A DNA stretch of 64,000 bases, taken from NCBI GenBank assembly GCA_030433215.1, contig JAUIMC010000015.1, positions 29,847-93,846 on the forward strand. The letters run 5' to 3'. Below are positions 1 to 7,988 of this stretch, piece after piece (position 1 is the stretch's first letter; each line of letters starts with the position of its first letter). The position numbers were made by a program, and so were the translations under genes. Under the pieces are notes generated by a model that did not search any database, had not been told where the DNA came from, and worked only from the letters and a program-made list of their open reading frames with translations. The stretch comes from Alphaproteobacteria bacterium. Lineage in GTDB: Bacteria > Pseudomonadota > Alphaproteobacteria > Caulobacterales > Parvularculaceae.

Positions 1-464
1 ACATCATGAACAAGGATGTGCGGCTTTTGATCATCGCCGTGATCTTCGTCGGGGTCTTCTCTTTTTTCGGCGAGCTTGTCTTCCGCAACATGTTCTATCG
101 CGGCGTCAGGATCGGCGGACATACACGCTCGCGCAGCGGCGACAGCCGCGGCGGAGGCATTCTCATTCTTATCGCCATCGCCCTGATCGTCATCGCCTAT
201 GTGCTGGCGCTCGTCATCCGCTTTTCCCTGTCGCAAAAGCGCGAATATCTCGCCGACGCCGGCGCGGCGGAGCTGACCCGCAATCCCGACGCCATGATCT
301 CGGCTCTGAAGAAGATCTCCGGCCATTCGACCGTCGACGCGCCGAACGACATCCAGCAGATGATGGTCGACAATGCCCATCCCTTCGCCGGCGTTTTCGC
401 CACGCACCCGCCTATAGAAAAACGCATTGGCGCGCTGGTGAAATTTGCGGGCGGCCTCGCTTAA
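1..464 (+). CDS. M48 family zinc metalloprotease, C-terminal part (start lies before the window)
   Basis: The reading frame is open at the left edge, so only about the last 153 residues are present. They contain a hydrophobic stretch (about residues 5-25), a glycine/arginine-rich linker, a second membrane helix (about 50-73), and then the block KREYLADAGAAELTRNP, which in the HtpX/M48 family carries the glutamate that is the third zinc ligand. THPPIEKRI near the end is also typical of the family. The HExxH motif must lie upstream of the window. The protein is probably an inner-membrane quality-control protease; the arrangement resembles the M48 proteins often encoded beside lemA, but that neighbour cannot be seen. 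The stop overlaps the stop of the convergent gene at 461 by four bases. Confidence 0.85.
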   Translation, partial: IMNKDVRLLIIAVIFVGVFSFFGELVFRNMFYRGVRIGGHTRSRSGDSRGGGILILIAIALIVIAYVLALVIRFSLSQKREYLADAGAAELTRNPDAMISALKKISGHSTVDAPNDIQQMMVDNAHPFAGVFATHPPIEKRIGALVKFAGGLA

Positions 465-1228
465 GCAGCAGTCCTCTTGCCGAAGCCTTTGTCGGTCTTC
501 ATCAGCCTGTCCCAGAACCGGAAATAAAGCCCGTAATTGGCGCTGTAATCGGTGTGGTGAACATCGTGATGCGTGGCCGAGATGACATGCCGTCCGAAAA
601 GTCCATGAGTCAGCCGGCGCGGCAGGATTTCCCAGCCTGCATGATTGGTGATGCTGACGACGGTCATGAAGATCAGCAGGAAGAAGACGACCCCCACATG
701 GATCGGGATGAAAAACGTCGCGAGCGGCAGCGGCCAGGCGCTGATGAGCGACTCCCAGGGGTGAAAGGAAAAGCCCGCCCAGGGCGTCGGATGGCGCGAG
801 CGGTGATGGGCGAGATGCATGGCGCGAAACAGTTTCGGGTGATGCATCGCCCGGTGCGACCAGTAGAAATACGCGTCATGGATCGCAAGATAGAGGAAGG
901 CGGAAACGGGCGCCCACAGCCAGTCGCCGATCCCGTTCATCTCCGTATAGATCGCCGTGCCGCCATGTTTGAACGCCTCGATGACGATCGCGCCAGGCGC
1001 GGCGTAAATCAGCGACGACAGAAGCGACATGCGGATTTCGAAGGACACGATTTTCCGCGTCGGCCGCACCGGCGACAGGCGCGTCGCCCGGACCTTTTCT
1101 TCGGGCCGACCCCATAACAGCCAGTAGAAGAGCCCGGCGACCGCGAAATAGCGCGCCCAGATGATCGCGGTGAGCGCGGCGTAGGTGAACGCCAGCTCGC
1201 CAGCGCTGATGTCGGAAAGCCAATTCAT
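461..1228 (-). CDS. Sterol desaturase / fatty acid hydroxylase superfamily membrane protein
   Basis: This 255-residue integral membrane protein has the histidine clusters of non-haem di-iron hydroxylases: HDAYFYWSHRAMHH (about residues 115-128), HLAHHRS (about 138) and HHDVHH (about 220). Three to four hydrophobic segments surround them. It is divergent from crtY with a 60-bp gap and sits at the edge of the carotenoid cluster, so a role in modifying a carotenoid ring (hydroxylation or desaturation) is an attractive inference, but the superfamily also acts on sterols, fatty acids and other lipids. No crtW ketolase is present in the window. The family assignment is firm; the substrate is unknown. 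Confidence 0.8.
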   Translation of the reverse strand: MNWLSDISAGELAFTYAALTAIIWARYFAVAGLFYWLLWGRPEEKVRATRLSPVRPTRKIVSFEIRMSLLSSLIYAAPGAIVIEAFKHGGTAIYTEMNGIGDWLWAPVSAFLYLAIHDAYFYWSHRAMHHPKLFRAMHLAHHRSRHPTPWAGFSFHPWESLISAWPLPLATFFIPIHVGVVFFLLIFMTVVSITNHAGWEILPRRLTHGLFGRHVISATHHDVHHTDYSANYGLYFRFWDRLMKTDKGFGKRTAA

Positions 1229-1288
1229 CAGCGACTTCTAGCGAAATTCCGTTAGACTGTCATCGAAGGCAAGGAGCCGAAAACCGGC

Positions 1289-2464
1289 ATGAGCGACATT
1301 GATCTGGCGATATTGGGCGGCGGCCTGGCGGGGGGCCTTGCGGCGCTCGCGCTCAAGCGCCGCCGGCCGGATTTGTCCGTCAAGCTGATCGAGGCGGGGC
1401 CGCGGCTCGGCGGCGAGCACACCTGGTCGTTTCATGACACGGACCTGACGCCTGAGGGCATGGCGCTCATCGAACTGCTGATCTCCTGTCGCTGGCCGGC
1501 GCAGCAGGTGAAATTCCCGGCTTATGAACGCCGCCTATCCACCGGCTACAATTCCATCGCCTCATCGCGGTTTCATGACGTGCTGATGGAAGCGCTCGGC
1601 GCAAGCGTTGTGCTCGGCGGTTCCGTTGAGAAAGCCGCGCCCGAAACCGTCACGTTAAGCTCCGGCGAAACCATCCGCGCCAACGCCGTGCTCGACTGTC
1701 GCGGCGGCGTTTCATCGCCGCATCTGAAGCTTGGCTTCCAGAAATTTGTCGGCCAGGAGTTGCGGCTCGCCGCGCCGCATGGCCTCGACGCGCCGATCAT
1801 CATGGACGCCACCGTGCCGCAGCTCGACGGCTATCGTTTCATTTATGTGCTTCCTTTCGACGAACGCACCGTGCTGATCGAGGATACGCGCTATGCGGAT
1901 GGCCCCGACCTGCCGGTCGAAGTCTTTCGCAAGGAGATCGCCGGTTACGCGGCGGCTCAAGGCTGGCGCATCGACGAAATTATCCGCGAGGAAGAGGGCG
2001 TGTTGCCGATCGCGCTCGGCGGCGACATCGACGGCTTTTGGGATGAAAAGCTGCAAGATGTCGACGGCGCCGTGGCGCGGGGCGGCATGCGCGCCGGACT
2101 GTTTCATCCGCTAACCGGCTATTCGCTGCCGGACGCCGTTGCGCTGGCGCTTGAGATCGCCGGGCAGGACGACCTTTCCGCGCCTGCTCTCTATAATGTG
2201 ACCAGAGGCTATTCGACGCGGGTCTGGCGCGAACGCAGTTTTTATCGCTTTCTGACGCGCATGTTGTTTCTCGCAGCGTCGCCCGAAAACCGTTACGGCG
2301 TGCTTCAACGGTTCTATAAAATGCCCCTGCCGCTGATCGAACGGTTTTATGCGGGGCGGTCGAGTTTTGCTGACAGGGCGCGCATCCTGATGGGCAAGCC
2401 GCCGGTGCCGGTCTTCAAGGCGGCGGGCGTGATGCGCGAACAAAGCGTGATGGAAAACGGATAG
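1289..2464 (+). CDS. crtY: Lycopene beta-cyclase CrtY
   Basis: The enzyme cyclises the two ends of lycopene to give beta-carotene. The 391-residue protein begins with an FAD/NAD-binding fold (GGGLAGG at about residues 10-16), followed by GEHTWSFHD, a hallmark of the bacterial CrtY family, and ends with the conserved cyclase tail containing ENRYGVLQRFY and LIERFYAGR. Start ATG 1289 follows AAGGAG at 1271-1276. It is the first gene of a tight crtY-crtI-crtB operon, with six bases before crtI. Length is normal for the family. Confidence 0.95.
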   Translation: MSDIDLAILGGGLAGGLAALALKRRRPDLSVKLIEAGPRLGGEHTWSFHDTDLTPEGMALIELLISCRWPAQQVKFPAYERRLSTGYNSIASSRFHDVLMEALGASVVLGGSVEKAAPETVTLSSGETIRANAVLDCRGGVSSPHLKLGFQKFVGQELRLAAPHGLDAPIIMDATVPQLDGYRFIYVLPFDERTVLIEDTRYADGPDLPVEVFRKEIAGYAAAQGWRIDEIIREEEGVLPIALGGDIDGFWDEKLQDVDGAVARGGMRAGLFHPLTGYSLPDAVALALEIAGQDDLSAPALYNVTRGYSTRVWRERSFYRFLTRMLFLAASPENRYGVLQRFYKMPLPLIERFYAGRSSFADRARILMGKPPVPVFKAAGVMREQSVMENG

Positions 2465-2470
2465 GAACGC

Positions 2471-3979
2471 ATGGGCGAAGTCAAGAAAGCGGCGGTCATC
2501 GGTTCGGGATTTGGCGGACTGGCGCTCGCCATCCGGCTGCAATCGGCGGGCGTTCAGACGACGATCTTTGAAAAGCGCGACATGCCGGGCGGGCGCGCTT
2601 ATGTCTACAAGCAAGACGGTTTCACGTTCGATGCGGGGCCGACGGTCATCACCGACCCGTCCGCGCTGGAAGAACTGTTCGCGCTGACGGGCCGCCAGCT
2701 TTCCGATTATGTGGAGCTCATCAATGTGGATCCGTTCTACCGGCTTTGCTGGGAAGACGGCTACACATTTGACTATTGCAGCGACGAGGAACGGCTATAC
2801 GAACAGATTGAGGCGAAGAACCCGGAAGACCTCGAAGGCTACAAGCGGTTTTACGAATTCTCCGAAAAGGTTTTCGAGGAAGGCTATTTAAAGCTCGGGG
2901 CCGTGCCGTTCCTCAATTTCTGGTCGATGATCCGCGTCGCGCCGCAACTGACGCAACTGCAAAGTTTCCGCAGCGTTTACGGGCGGCTCTCCGATTTCAT
3001 CAAGGACCCGCAACTGCGTCAGGCTTTCAGCTTTCACACGCTGCTTGTGGGCGGCGATCCGTTCAAGACCTCGTCCATTTATGCGCTTATTCACGCGCTG
3101 GAACGCAAATGGGGCGTGTGGTTCCCGCGTGGCGGCACCGGCGCGCTGGTGTCGGGACTGGCGCGGTTTTTCACCGATCTCGGCGGCAAGATTTATCTGA
3201 ACGCGCCTGTGGCGGAACTGATCACGAAAGACGGGCTCATTGATGAGGTCGTATTGGAAGACGGGCGCCGCGAGCGCTTTGACGCCGTGGCGTCCAACGC
3301 CGACATCGTGCACACTTACGACAAGCTTCTCGGCAAGGATGCGCGCGGCGCGCAGATGGGCCGGACGCTGAAAGGAAAACGCTTTTCCAATTCGCTGTTC
3401 GTCGCCTATTTCGGCCTGAAACGAAAGCATGACCATCTGGCGCATCACTCGATCCTGTTCGGGCCGCGCTATCGTGAACTGATTTCGGAGATCTTTTCCG
3501 GCCCCGACCTGCCCGAGGATTTCTCGCTTTATCTGCACATGCCGACCAAGACCGACCCGGCGCTGGCGCCTGAAGGCTGCTCGACTTTTTACGCCCTGGC
3601 GCCGGTGCCTAATCTCGAAAAGGCGGATATCGACTGGGCGGTGGAAGGGCCAAAATATCGCGACCGCATCCTCGACTATCTCGAAAAGCGCTACATACCG
3701 GGCCTGCGTGAGGACCTCGTGACGAGCCATATCTTCACGCCCGCGGATTTCGAGACCGAATTGAACGCCCATGCGGGATCGGCCTTCTCCATCGAGCCGA
3801 TCCTGACGCAATCGGCCTATTTCCGCACCCATAACCGCGACGATAAAATTCCCAATCTCTATTTCGCGGGCGCCGGCACGCATCCGGGCGCCGGCGTGCC
3901 AGGCGTCGTCGGCTCGGCGAAAGCGACGGCGAGCCTGATGCTGGAGGACCTGGCCCCCGCGATCAAGGCCGCGCAATAG
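2471..3979 (+). CDS. crtI: Phytoene desaturase CrtI
   Basis: CrtI introduces four double bonds into phytoene to form lycopene and is a peripheral membrane flavoprotein. The 502-residue product has the N-terminal dinucleotide fold GSGFGGLALAIRL (about 12-24), PGGRAY shortly after, and the C-terminal bacterial phytoene dehydrogenase signature FAGAGTHPGAGVPGV (about 467-481). It lies six bases after crtY, and its last base is shared with the GTG start of crtB, so translation of the three is probably coupled. Confidence 0.96.
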   Translation: MGEVKKAAVIGSGFGGLALAIRLQSAGVQTTIFEKRDMPGGRAYVYKQDGFTFDAGPTVITDPSALEELFALTGRQLSDYVELINVDPFYRLCWEDGYTFDYCSDEERLYEQIEAKNPEDLEGYKRFYEFSEKVFEEGYLKLGAVPFLNFWSMIRVAPQLTQLQSFRSVYGRLSDFIKDPQLRQAFSFHTLLVGGDPFKTSSIYALIHALERKWGVWFPRGGTGALVSGLARFFTDLGGKIYLNAPVAELITKDGLIDEVVLEDGRRERFDAVASNADIVHTYDKLLGKDARGAQMGRTLKGKRFSNSLFVAYFGLKRKHDHLAHHSILFGPRYRELISEIFSGPDLPEDFSLYLHMPTKTDPALAPEGCSTFYALAPVPNLEKADIDWAVEGPKYRDRILDYLEKRYIPGLREDLVTSHIFTPADFETELNAHAGSAFSIEPILTQSAYFRTHNRDDKIPNLYFAGAGTHPGAGVPGVVGSAKATASLMLEDLAPAIKAAQ

Positions 3980-4953
3980 TGACCGCCGCGGAGACGGAAG
4001 CGCGGCTTGCAGAGCATGGCGCGGAGAGCATCGCCAAAGGATCGAAAAGTTTCGCGCTCGCCTCTTTGCTGTTTGGCAAGGCGATGCAAGCTGATGTCCA
4101 CATGCTTTATGCCTGGTGCCGTCATTGCGACGATGTGATTGACGGACAGACGCTCGGCGGCGACGCGCCCGACGGCAGACTTTCCCGCGAAGACATGCAC
4201 AACCGGCTGGAGTTGTTGCGCGCGCAAACGAAGATGGCGCTGAACGGGGAGCGCACCAGGGTTCCCGCCTTCGACGGGTTCTCGGGCGTCGCCGCGCGCC
4301 GGCGCATTCCCGAAGCCTATCCCATGGACCTCCTCGACGGCTTCGCCCACGACGCCGAAGGCCGGACTTATGAAACGCTCGATGCGCTGATGGACTATTG
4401 CTACGGCGTCGCCGGCGTCGTCGGGGTGATGATGGCGATTGTTATGGGTGTCTCGCCTGAAGACGAAGAAACGCTCGACCGCGCCTGCGATCTCGGGCTC
4501 GCCTTTCAGCTCACCAATATCTGCCGCGATGTCGTCGATGACGCAGAAGGCGGGCGGATCTACCTGCCGCTCGACTGGTTGAAGCAGGCCGGCGTGCCGG
4601 GAACGCCGGAAGCCTTGCGCGACCCCGCGAACCGTAATGCGATCGCCTCCGTCGTTGCGAAGGTGCTGAGGGAAGCCGACCGCTATTACGATTCATCGAG
4701 AGAGGGCGCGCGGCGTTTGCCCATGCGCGCTGCGGCGGCGGTGCTCGCCGCGCGCAATGTCTATCGCGAGATCGGACGCAAGGTTGAAAGGCTTGGGCCC
4801 GCTGCATGGGACAAACGCACAGTCATATCCAATCCGAGAAAATTATGGCTCGCCGCGTCGGGCATGGCTGCAAGCGGCGCGCAGGCGGCGTTCTTGCGCA
4901 GGCGTCCTTTAAGGCCGCGCGGCGATCTTTGGACAAGGCCTTCGAGAAGCTAA
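3979..4953 (+). CDS. crtB: Phytoene synthase CrtB
   Basis: CrtB condenses two geranylgeranyl-PP molecules into phytoene, the first committed carotenoid step. The 324-residue protein shows GSKSFALAS near the start and the two aspartate-rich squalene/phytoene synthase motifs, DDVID (residues 51-55) and DVVDD (184-188). Translation begins with GTG 3979, which overlaps the crtI stop TAG by one base; no ATG lies in a better place. The last 30 residues are arginine- and proline-rich and diverge from the usual end of the family. A palindromic repeat follows the stop. Confidence 0.95.
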   Translation: MTAAETEARLAEHGAESIAKGSKSFALASLLFGKAMQADVHMLYAWCRHCDDVIDGQTLGGDAPDGRLSREDMHNRLELLRAQTKMALNGERTRVPAFDGFSGVAARRRIPEAYPMDLLDGFAHDAEGRTYETLDALMDYCYGVAGVVGVMMAIVMGVSPEDEETLDRACDLGLAFQLTNICRDVVDDAEGGRIYLPLDWLKQAGVPGTPEALRDPANRNAIASVVAKVLREADRYYDSSREGARRLPMRAAAAVLAARNVYREIGRKVERLGPAAWDKRTVISNPRKLWLAASGMAASGAQAAFLRRRPLRPRGDLWTRPSRS

Positions 4954-4960
4954 CTTGTGT

Positions 4961-5049
4961 CCGCTCTTTCCCGCGAAAGCGGGAATCCATATTTTGAAAT
5001 CAACACGGGTGGGCTGGACCCCCGCCTGCGCGGGGATGAGCGGTCTTTT
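4961..5049. repeat. BIME/REP-like double-hairpin element between convergent crtB and crtZ
   Basis: An outer stem CCGCTC (4961-4966) / GAGCGG (5038-5043) encloses two hairpins: TTCCCGC-GAAA-GCGGGAA (4968-4985), with a GNRA-type loop, and CCCCGC-CTGC-GCGGGG (5020-5035). A run of T follows at 5045-5049, so it may also terminate crtB transcription. Read on the plus strand it encodes the peptide FPRKRESIF often seen in falsely predicted proteins, which marks it as a dispersed palindromic repeat. The number of genomic copies cannot be judged from one window. Confidence 0.75.
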
Positions 5050-5051
5050 TA

Positions 5052-5546
5052 TTAAGCTTTCGCCGGCGTGCGCATGGTCTTGTCCTGCGTTGCGGCAAGC
5101 ATTGTTTTCAAGCGTTGCGGCGATGGCGCGAAAATGAAGCCGAAAGAAACGCAGCCATGCTTGCCTTCGACGGCGTGATGTAGCCGGTGCGCCTGCACGA
5201 CGCGGGCGAGATAGCCTTTTTTCGGTCTCAGGCCGAAATCGATCCGGCGATGCACGAGAATGTCGTGAAAGAAGAAATAGATGAGGCCGTAGCCGAGAAT
5301 GCCGAGGCCTGCCGCCAGCGCCAGCGGCGTTCCGTGGACGCCGAAATACATCAGCACCATGGAAGGGATCGCGAAAAAGACGGCGAACCAGTCGTTTTTC
5401 TCGAACGCCCCTTCGCGGGGTTCATGATGGGATTTGTGTAAGGACCACAAGAAGCCGTGCATCACATATTTATGGGTGATCCAGGCGACCGTCTCCATCA
5501 GGAGGATGAAACCGATCAGAACTGCAATGAAGGCGAGGGCGTCCAT
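5052..5546 (-). CDS. crtZ: Beta-carotene hydroxylase CrtZ
   Basis: CrtZ adds hydroxyl groups at C3 and C3' of beta-carotene to give zeaxanthin. The 164-residue membrane protein has the di-iron histidine motifs HKYVMHG and LHKSHHEPR, then HDILVHRR and AHRLHHAV, in the order expected for CrtZ. I chose ATG at 5546, eight bases after the crtE stop, because the longer frame would add an unhelpful arginine-rich leader that overlaps crtE; 164 residues is the usual CrtZ size. It forms a crtE-crtZ operon opposed to crtY-I-B. Confidence 0.93.
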   Translation of the reverse strand: MDALAFIAVLIGFILLMETVAWITHKYVMHGFLWSLHKSHHEPREGAFEKNDWFAVFFAIPSMVLMYFGVHGTPLALAAGLGILGYGLIYFFFHDILVHRRIDFGLRPKKGYLARVVQAHRLHHAVEGKHGCVSFGFIFAPSPQRLKTMLAATQDKTMRTPAKA

Positions 5547-5554
5547 GATGCGCG

Positions 5555-6508
5555 TCAGGCTTTCTTGGTCAGCGCCTTGAATTTCGCTTCGACGGCGCGG
5601 GCAAGATCGGCGAGCGGCGCCCCGGCGCCGCAATCGACGCGGTTCGCCGCCTTGACCGCTTCGTCGATCCAGTGGCTTGCCGTCATATTCGCCTTGCGCG
5701 CGCCCATCAAGGTGACGACGGTGGTGCGGTTTTCATCCTTGCCGGAATCCTTGCCGGTCTGGCTTTCGTCGCATTCGGCGTCGATGACGTCGTCGAAGGT
5801 CTGATAGGCGAGGCCGAGCGCGGCGCCGAACTGCTCCATGGCGTCGATCTCGATGGTGCGCGCCCCGGCGATGACGGCGCCAATGCCGGCGGCGGCGGAG
5901 AACAGGGCGCCGGTCTTTTCAAGGTGGCTTTGCTCGACCTCGCGCATGCCGCCATGCGGCGCGCCGCCGGTGCGGGAGAGATCGCTTTCCTGTCCGCCGG
6001 CGAGACCGTCAACGCCAATGGCGTCGGCGAGCTTTTCCGTCGCGATGAGACGCCGTTGCGGATCGACGCCGTCCATTTTCGCAAGCGTGCGAAAAGCTTC
6101 GTTGACGAGCGTGATGGAGGCGAGAATGCCGACGCCCTCGCCATAAGCCACATGGGTGGCGAGCCCGTTCCGGCGCAGATGCGCGTCGTCCATGCAAGGC
6201 AGGTCGTCGACGATCAGCGAGGCGGCGTGGATCATTTCAACCGCGCAAGCGGCGTCGAGGGCTTCCGCTGCGTCGCCGCCGCATTGCCGGCAGGCGAGCA
6301 TGGTCATGATCGGGCGCAGTCTTTTGCCTGGGGAAAACGCCCCATGGGCAATGGCCCCTCTCAACCCCTGATTGTCCGGATTAAAGGGCAGAAGCTCCGC
6401 CAGCCGCTTCTCGGTATCCTGGCGAAGCGAGGCCGCCAGCAATTGAAACTGATTTGTCGAGAGTTCCAGTGAAGGCGGGCTCGCGCCGGGCGCCGCTGAT
6501 CCGTCCAT
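5555..6508 (-). CDS. crtE: Geranylgeranyl diphosphate synthase CrtE (polyprenyl synthetase family)
   Basis: CrtE extends farnesyl-PP with isopentenyl-PP to geranylgeranyl-PP, the precursor of phytoene. With the start at 6508 the protein has 317 residues, with the first aspartate-rich motif DDLPCMDD at 101-108 and the second, DDVID, at 239-243; GKRLRP lies upstream as in other trans-prenyltransferases. ATG 6508 has GAGG seven to nine bases upstream and gives a normal length; in-frame starts at 6535 and 6637 are possible but would add a non-conserved leader. The gene is followed by crtZ. Confidence 0.9.
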   Translation of the reverse strand: MDGSAAPGASPPSLELSTNQFQLLAASLRQDTEKRLAELLPFNPDNQGLRGAIAHGAFSPGKRLRPIMTMLACRQCGGDAAEALDAACAVEMIHAASLIVDDLPCMDDAHLRRNGLATHVAYGEGVGILASITLVNEAFRTLAKMDGVDPQRRLIATEKLADAIGVDGLAGGQESDLSRTGGAPHGGMREVEQSHLEKTGALFSAAAGIGAVIAGARTIEIDAMEQFGAALGLAYQTFDDVIDAECDESQTGKDSGKDENRTTVVTLMGARKANMTASHWIDEAVKAANRVDCGAGAPLADLARAVEAKFKALTKKA

Positions 6509-6633
6509 CGCAACCTCAAATTTCCCAGCGGCCATCGTGCCCGCTTTTCGCAGCAGGCGCAAACTGAATCCGCCGTCGGCGGGCCGCGCCAGGGCGGCTT
6601 TTTGCGAATGCGAGAGAACGGACGCCCCCGCGA

Positions 6634-6660
6634 TCACATTCTTGTGAAAAAATCCGTACA
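6634..6660. promoter_or_regulatory. Candidate operator upstream of crtE: TCACA-TTCT-TGTGA overlapping a TGT-N12-ACA motif
   Basis: In the 182-bp gap between puuB and crtE there is an inverted repeat TCACA (6634-6638) / TGTGA (6643-6647) with a four-base spacer. It overlaps TGT (6643-6645), twelve bases, ACA (6658-6660), which matches the TGT-N12-ACA pattern recognised by PpsR/CrtJ repressors in phototrophs. That short pattern is expected by chance about once per 4 kb, so the match is only suggestive. Confidence 0.3.
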
Positions 6661-6690
6661 GGAATAATCAGTCGAAAGCGGCGAGCGTTT

Positions 6691-7977
6691 CTAAACGCCG
6701 AGCGCGTCGCGCATCCGGTACCAGCTCATGCCGAGCGCAAGCATCGGTCCGCCTACGATGTCCGCCGCAGGAATGCGAAAATGCTTGGTTTCATCGAAAA
6801 GATCAATGCCCGTTTCCTTGCCGCGAACGGCGTCGGCGAACATTTCCCCGACAATATGCCCGCAATTCACGCCGTGCCCGGCATAGCCTTGCGCATAAAA
6901 AACATTGTCGCTGACCTTGCCGATGAGCGGCACGCGGTTCAGCGGGATGCCGATAACGCCGCCCCATGAAAATTCGACCCGCGTATTTTTCAGCTGAGGA
7001 AATATCCGGCGCATGCGCGGCGCGAGCTCGCCTTCGATGTCATCGATATCGCGGTTGGAGTAGGTGCAGCGTCCGCCAAAAAGAAGCCGCCGGTCGCCGG
7101 TGAGGCGGAAATAGTCGAGCACCCAGTTGGAATCGCAGATTGCGAGATTGCTGGGCAGCAGTTCTTCCGCCAGGTCGTCACTCAAGGGTTCAGTGGCGAT
7201 GACGTAGGTTTTCGCCGGCAGCATGTAGCCGGAGAGTTTTTCCTTTTCGAGCATGTGATAGGCGTTGCCCGCGAGAATCACATATTTGGCTGAGACCTTG
7301 CCGTTGGCGGTATGGACGACCGGCGCGGGACCGTGGTCGACAGCGGTGACGGGCGTTCCTTCGAAAATTTTGACGCCGTTCTTCTCCGCCGCCGCCGCTT
7401 CGCCGAGAAGCAGGTTCAGGGGGTGGCAATGGGCGCCGCGATGGTCGATCAGGCCGCCCACATAAGCGTCCGTGGCCATGTGCTTGCGCAAGCCGGGGCC
7501 GTCCGCCAGTTCGACGACCCCGTCCATGCCGTGTTCGGCGTAATCGGCGAACTCTTCTTCGAGGGCCTTCATTTGCCGCGCATTCAGCGCGACCGTCGCC
7601 GCGCCGCGCACATAGTCGCACTTGATGTCGTATTTCTGCATGCGCGCTTCGACGATCTCATTGCCGAGATAGCGCGTCTTCCAGAGAAATTCCTCCGCCT
7701 TCGGGCCCATCTGTTTGACGAGTTCGCCTTCGCCGGACCAGCCGCCCAGAACCTGACCGCCATTGCGGCCGGAGGCGCCCCAGCCGATGCGGTTGGCTTC
7801 GAGCAGAACGACCGAATGGCCGCGTTCGGCGAGCGACAAGGCCGAGGCGACGCCGGTGAAACCGCCGCCGACAATGACAATCTCGGTTTCGATGTCTTCA
7901 CTGAGAACGGGCCGGTCCGGCGCGGTCTGCGCGCTGGCGGCGTAATAGGAAGGAGCGTGGGCTTGTCTTGCTTGCAT
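6691..7977 (-). CDS. puuB: FAD-dependent amine oxidoreductase, gamma-glutamylputrescine oxidase type
   Basis: The 428-residue protein is a DAO-type flavoenzyme with the N-terminal fold IVIVGGGFTGVASAL (about residues 33-47) and GWGASGRNGGQV (about 65-76), the signature shared by PuuB/OrdL proteins. PuuB oxidises gamma-glutamylputrescine to the gamma-glutamyl aldehyde with release of ammonia and peroxide. It is the last gene of a four-gene minus-strand operon with two glutamylpolyamine-synthetase-like genes and an aminotransferase, 11 bases behind the previous stop, which strongly supports this role; related oxidases of other amines remain possible. Confidence 0.85.
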   Translation of the reverse strand: MQARQAHAPSYYAASAQTAPDRPVLSEDIETEIVIVGGGFTGVASALSLAERGHSVVLLEANRIGWGASGRNGGQVLGGWSGEGELVKQMGPKAEEFLWKTRYLGNEIVEARMQKYDIKCDYVRGAATVALNARQMKALEEEFADYAEHGMDGVVELADGPGLRKHMATDAYVGGLIDHRGAHCHPLNLLLGEAAAAEKNGVKIFEGTPVTAVDHGPAPVVHTANGKVSAKYVILAGNAYHMLEKEKLSGYMLPAKTYVIATEPLSDDLAEELLPSNLAICDSNWVLDYFRLTGDRRLLFGGRCTYSNRDIDDIEGELAPRMRRIFPQLKNTRVEFSWGGVIGIPLNRVPLIGKVSDNVFYAQGYAGHGVNCGHIVGEMFADAVRGKETGIDLFDETKHFRIPAADIVGGPMLALGMSWYRMRDALGV

Positions 7978-7988
7978 AAGGTCCAGCG

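Noticed and set aside
4806..4997. Small plus-strand ORF ending in FPRKRESIF
   Set aside because: It overlaps crtB in another frame and its end is the translation of a dispersed palindromic repeat, a known source of false genes.
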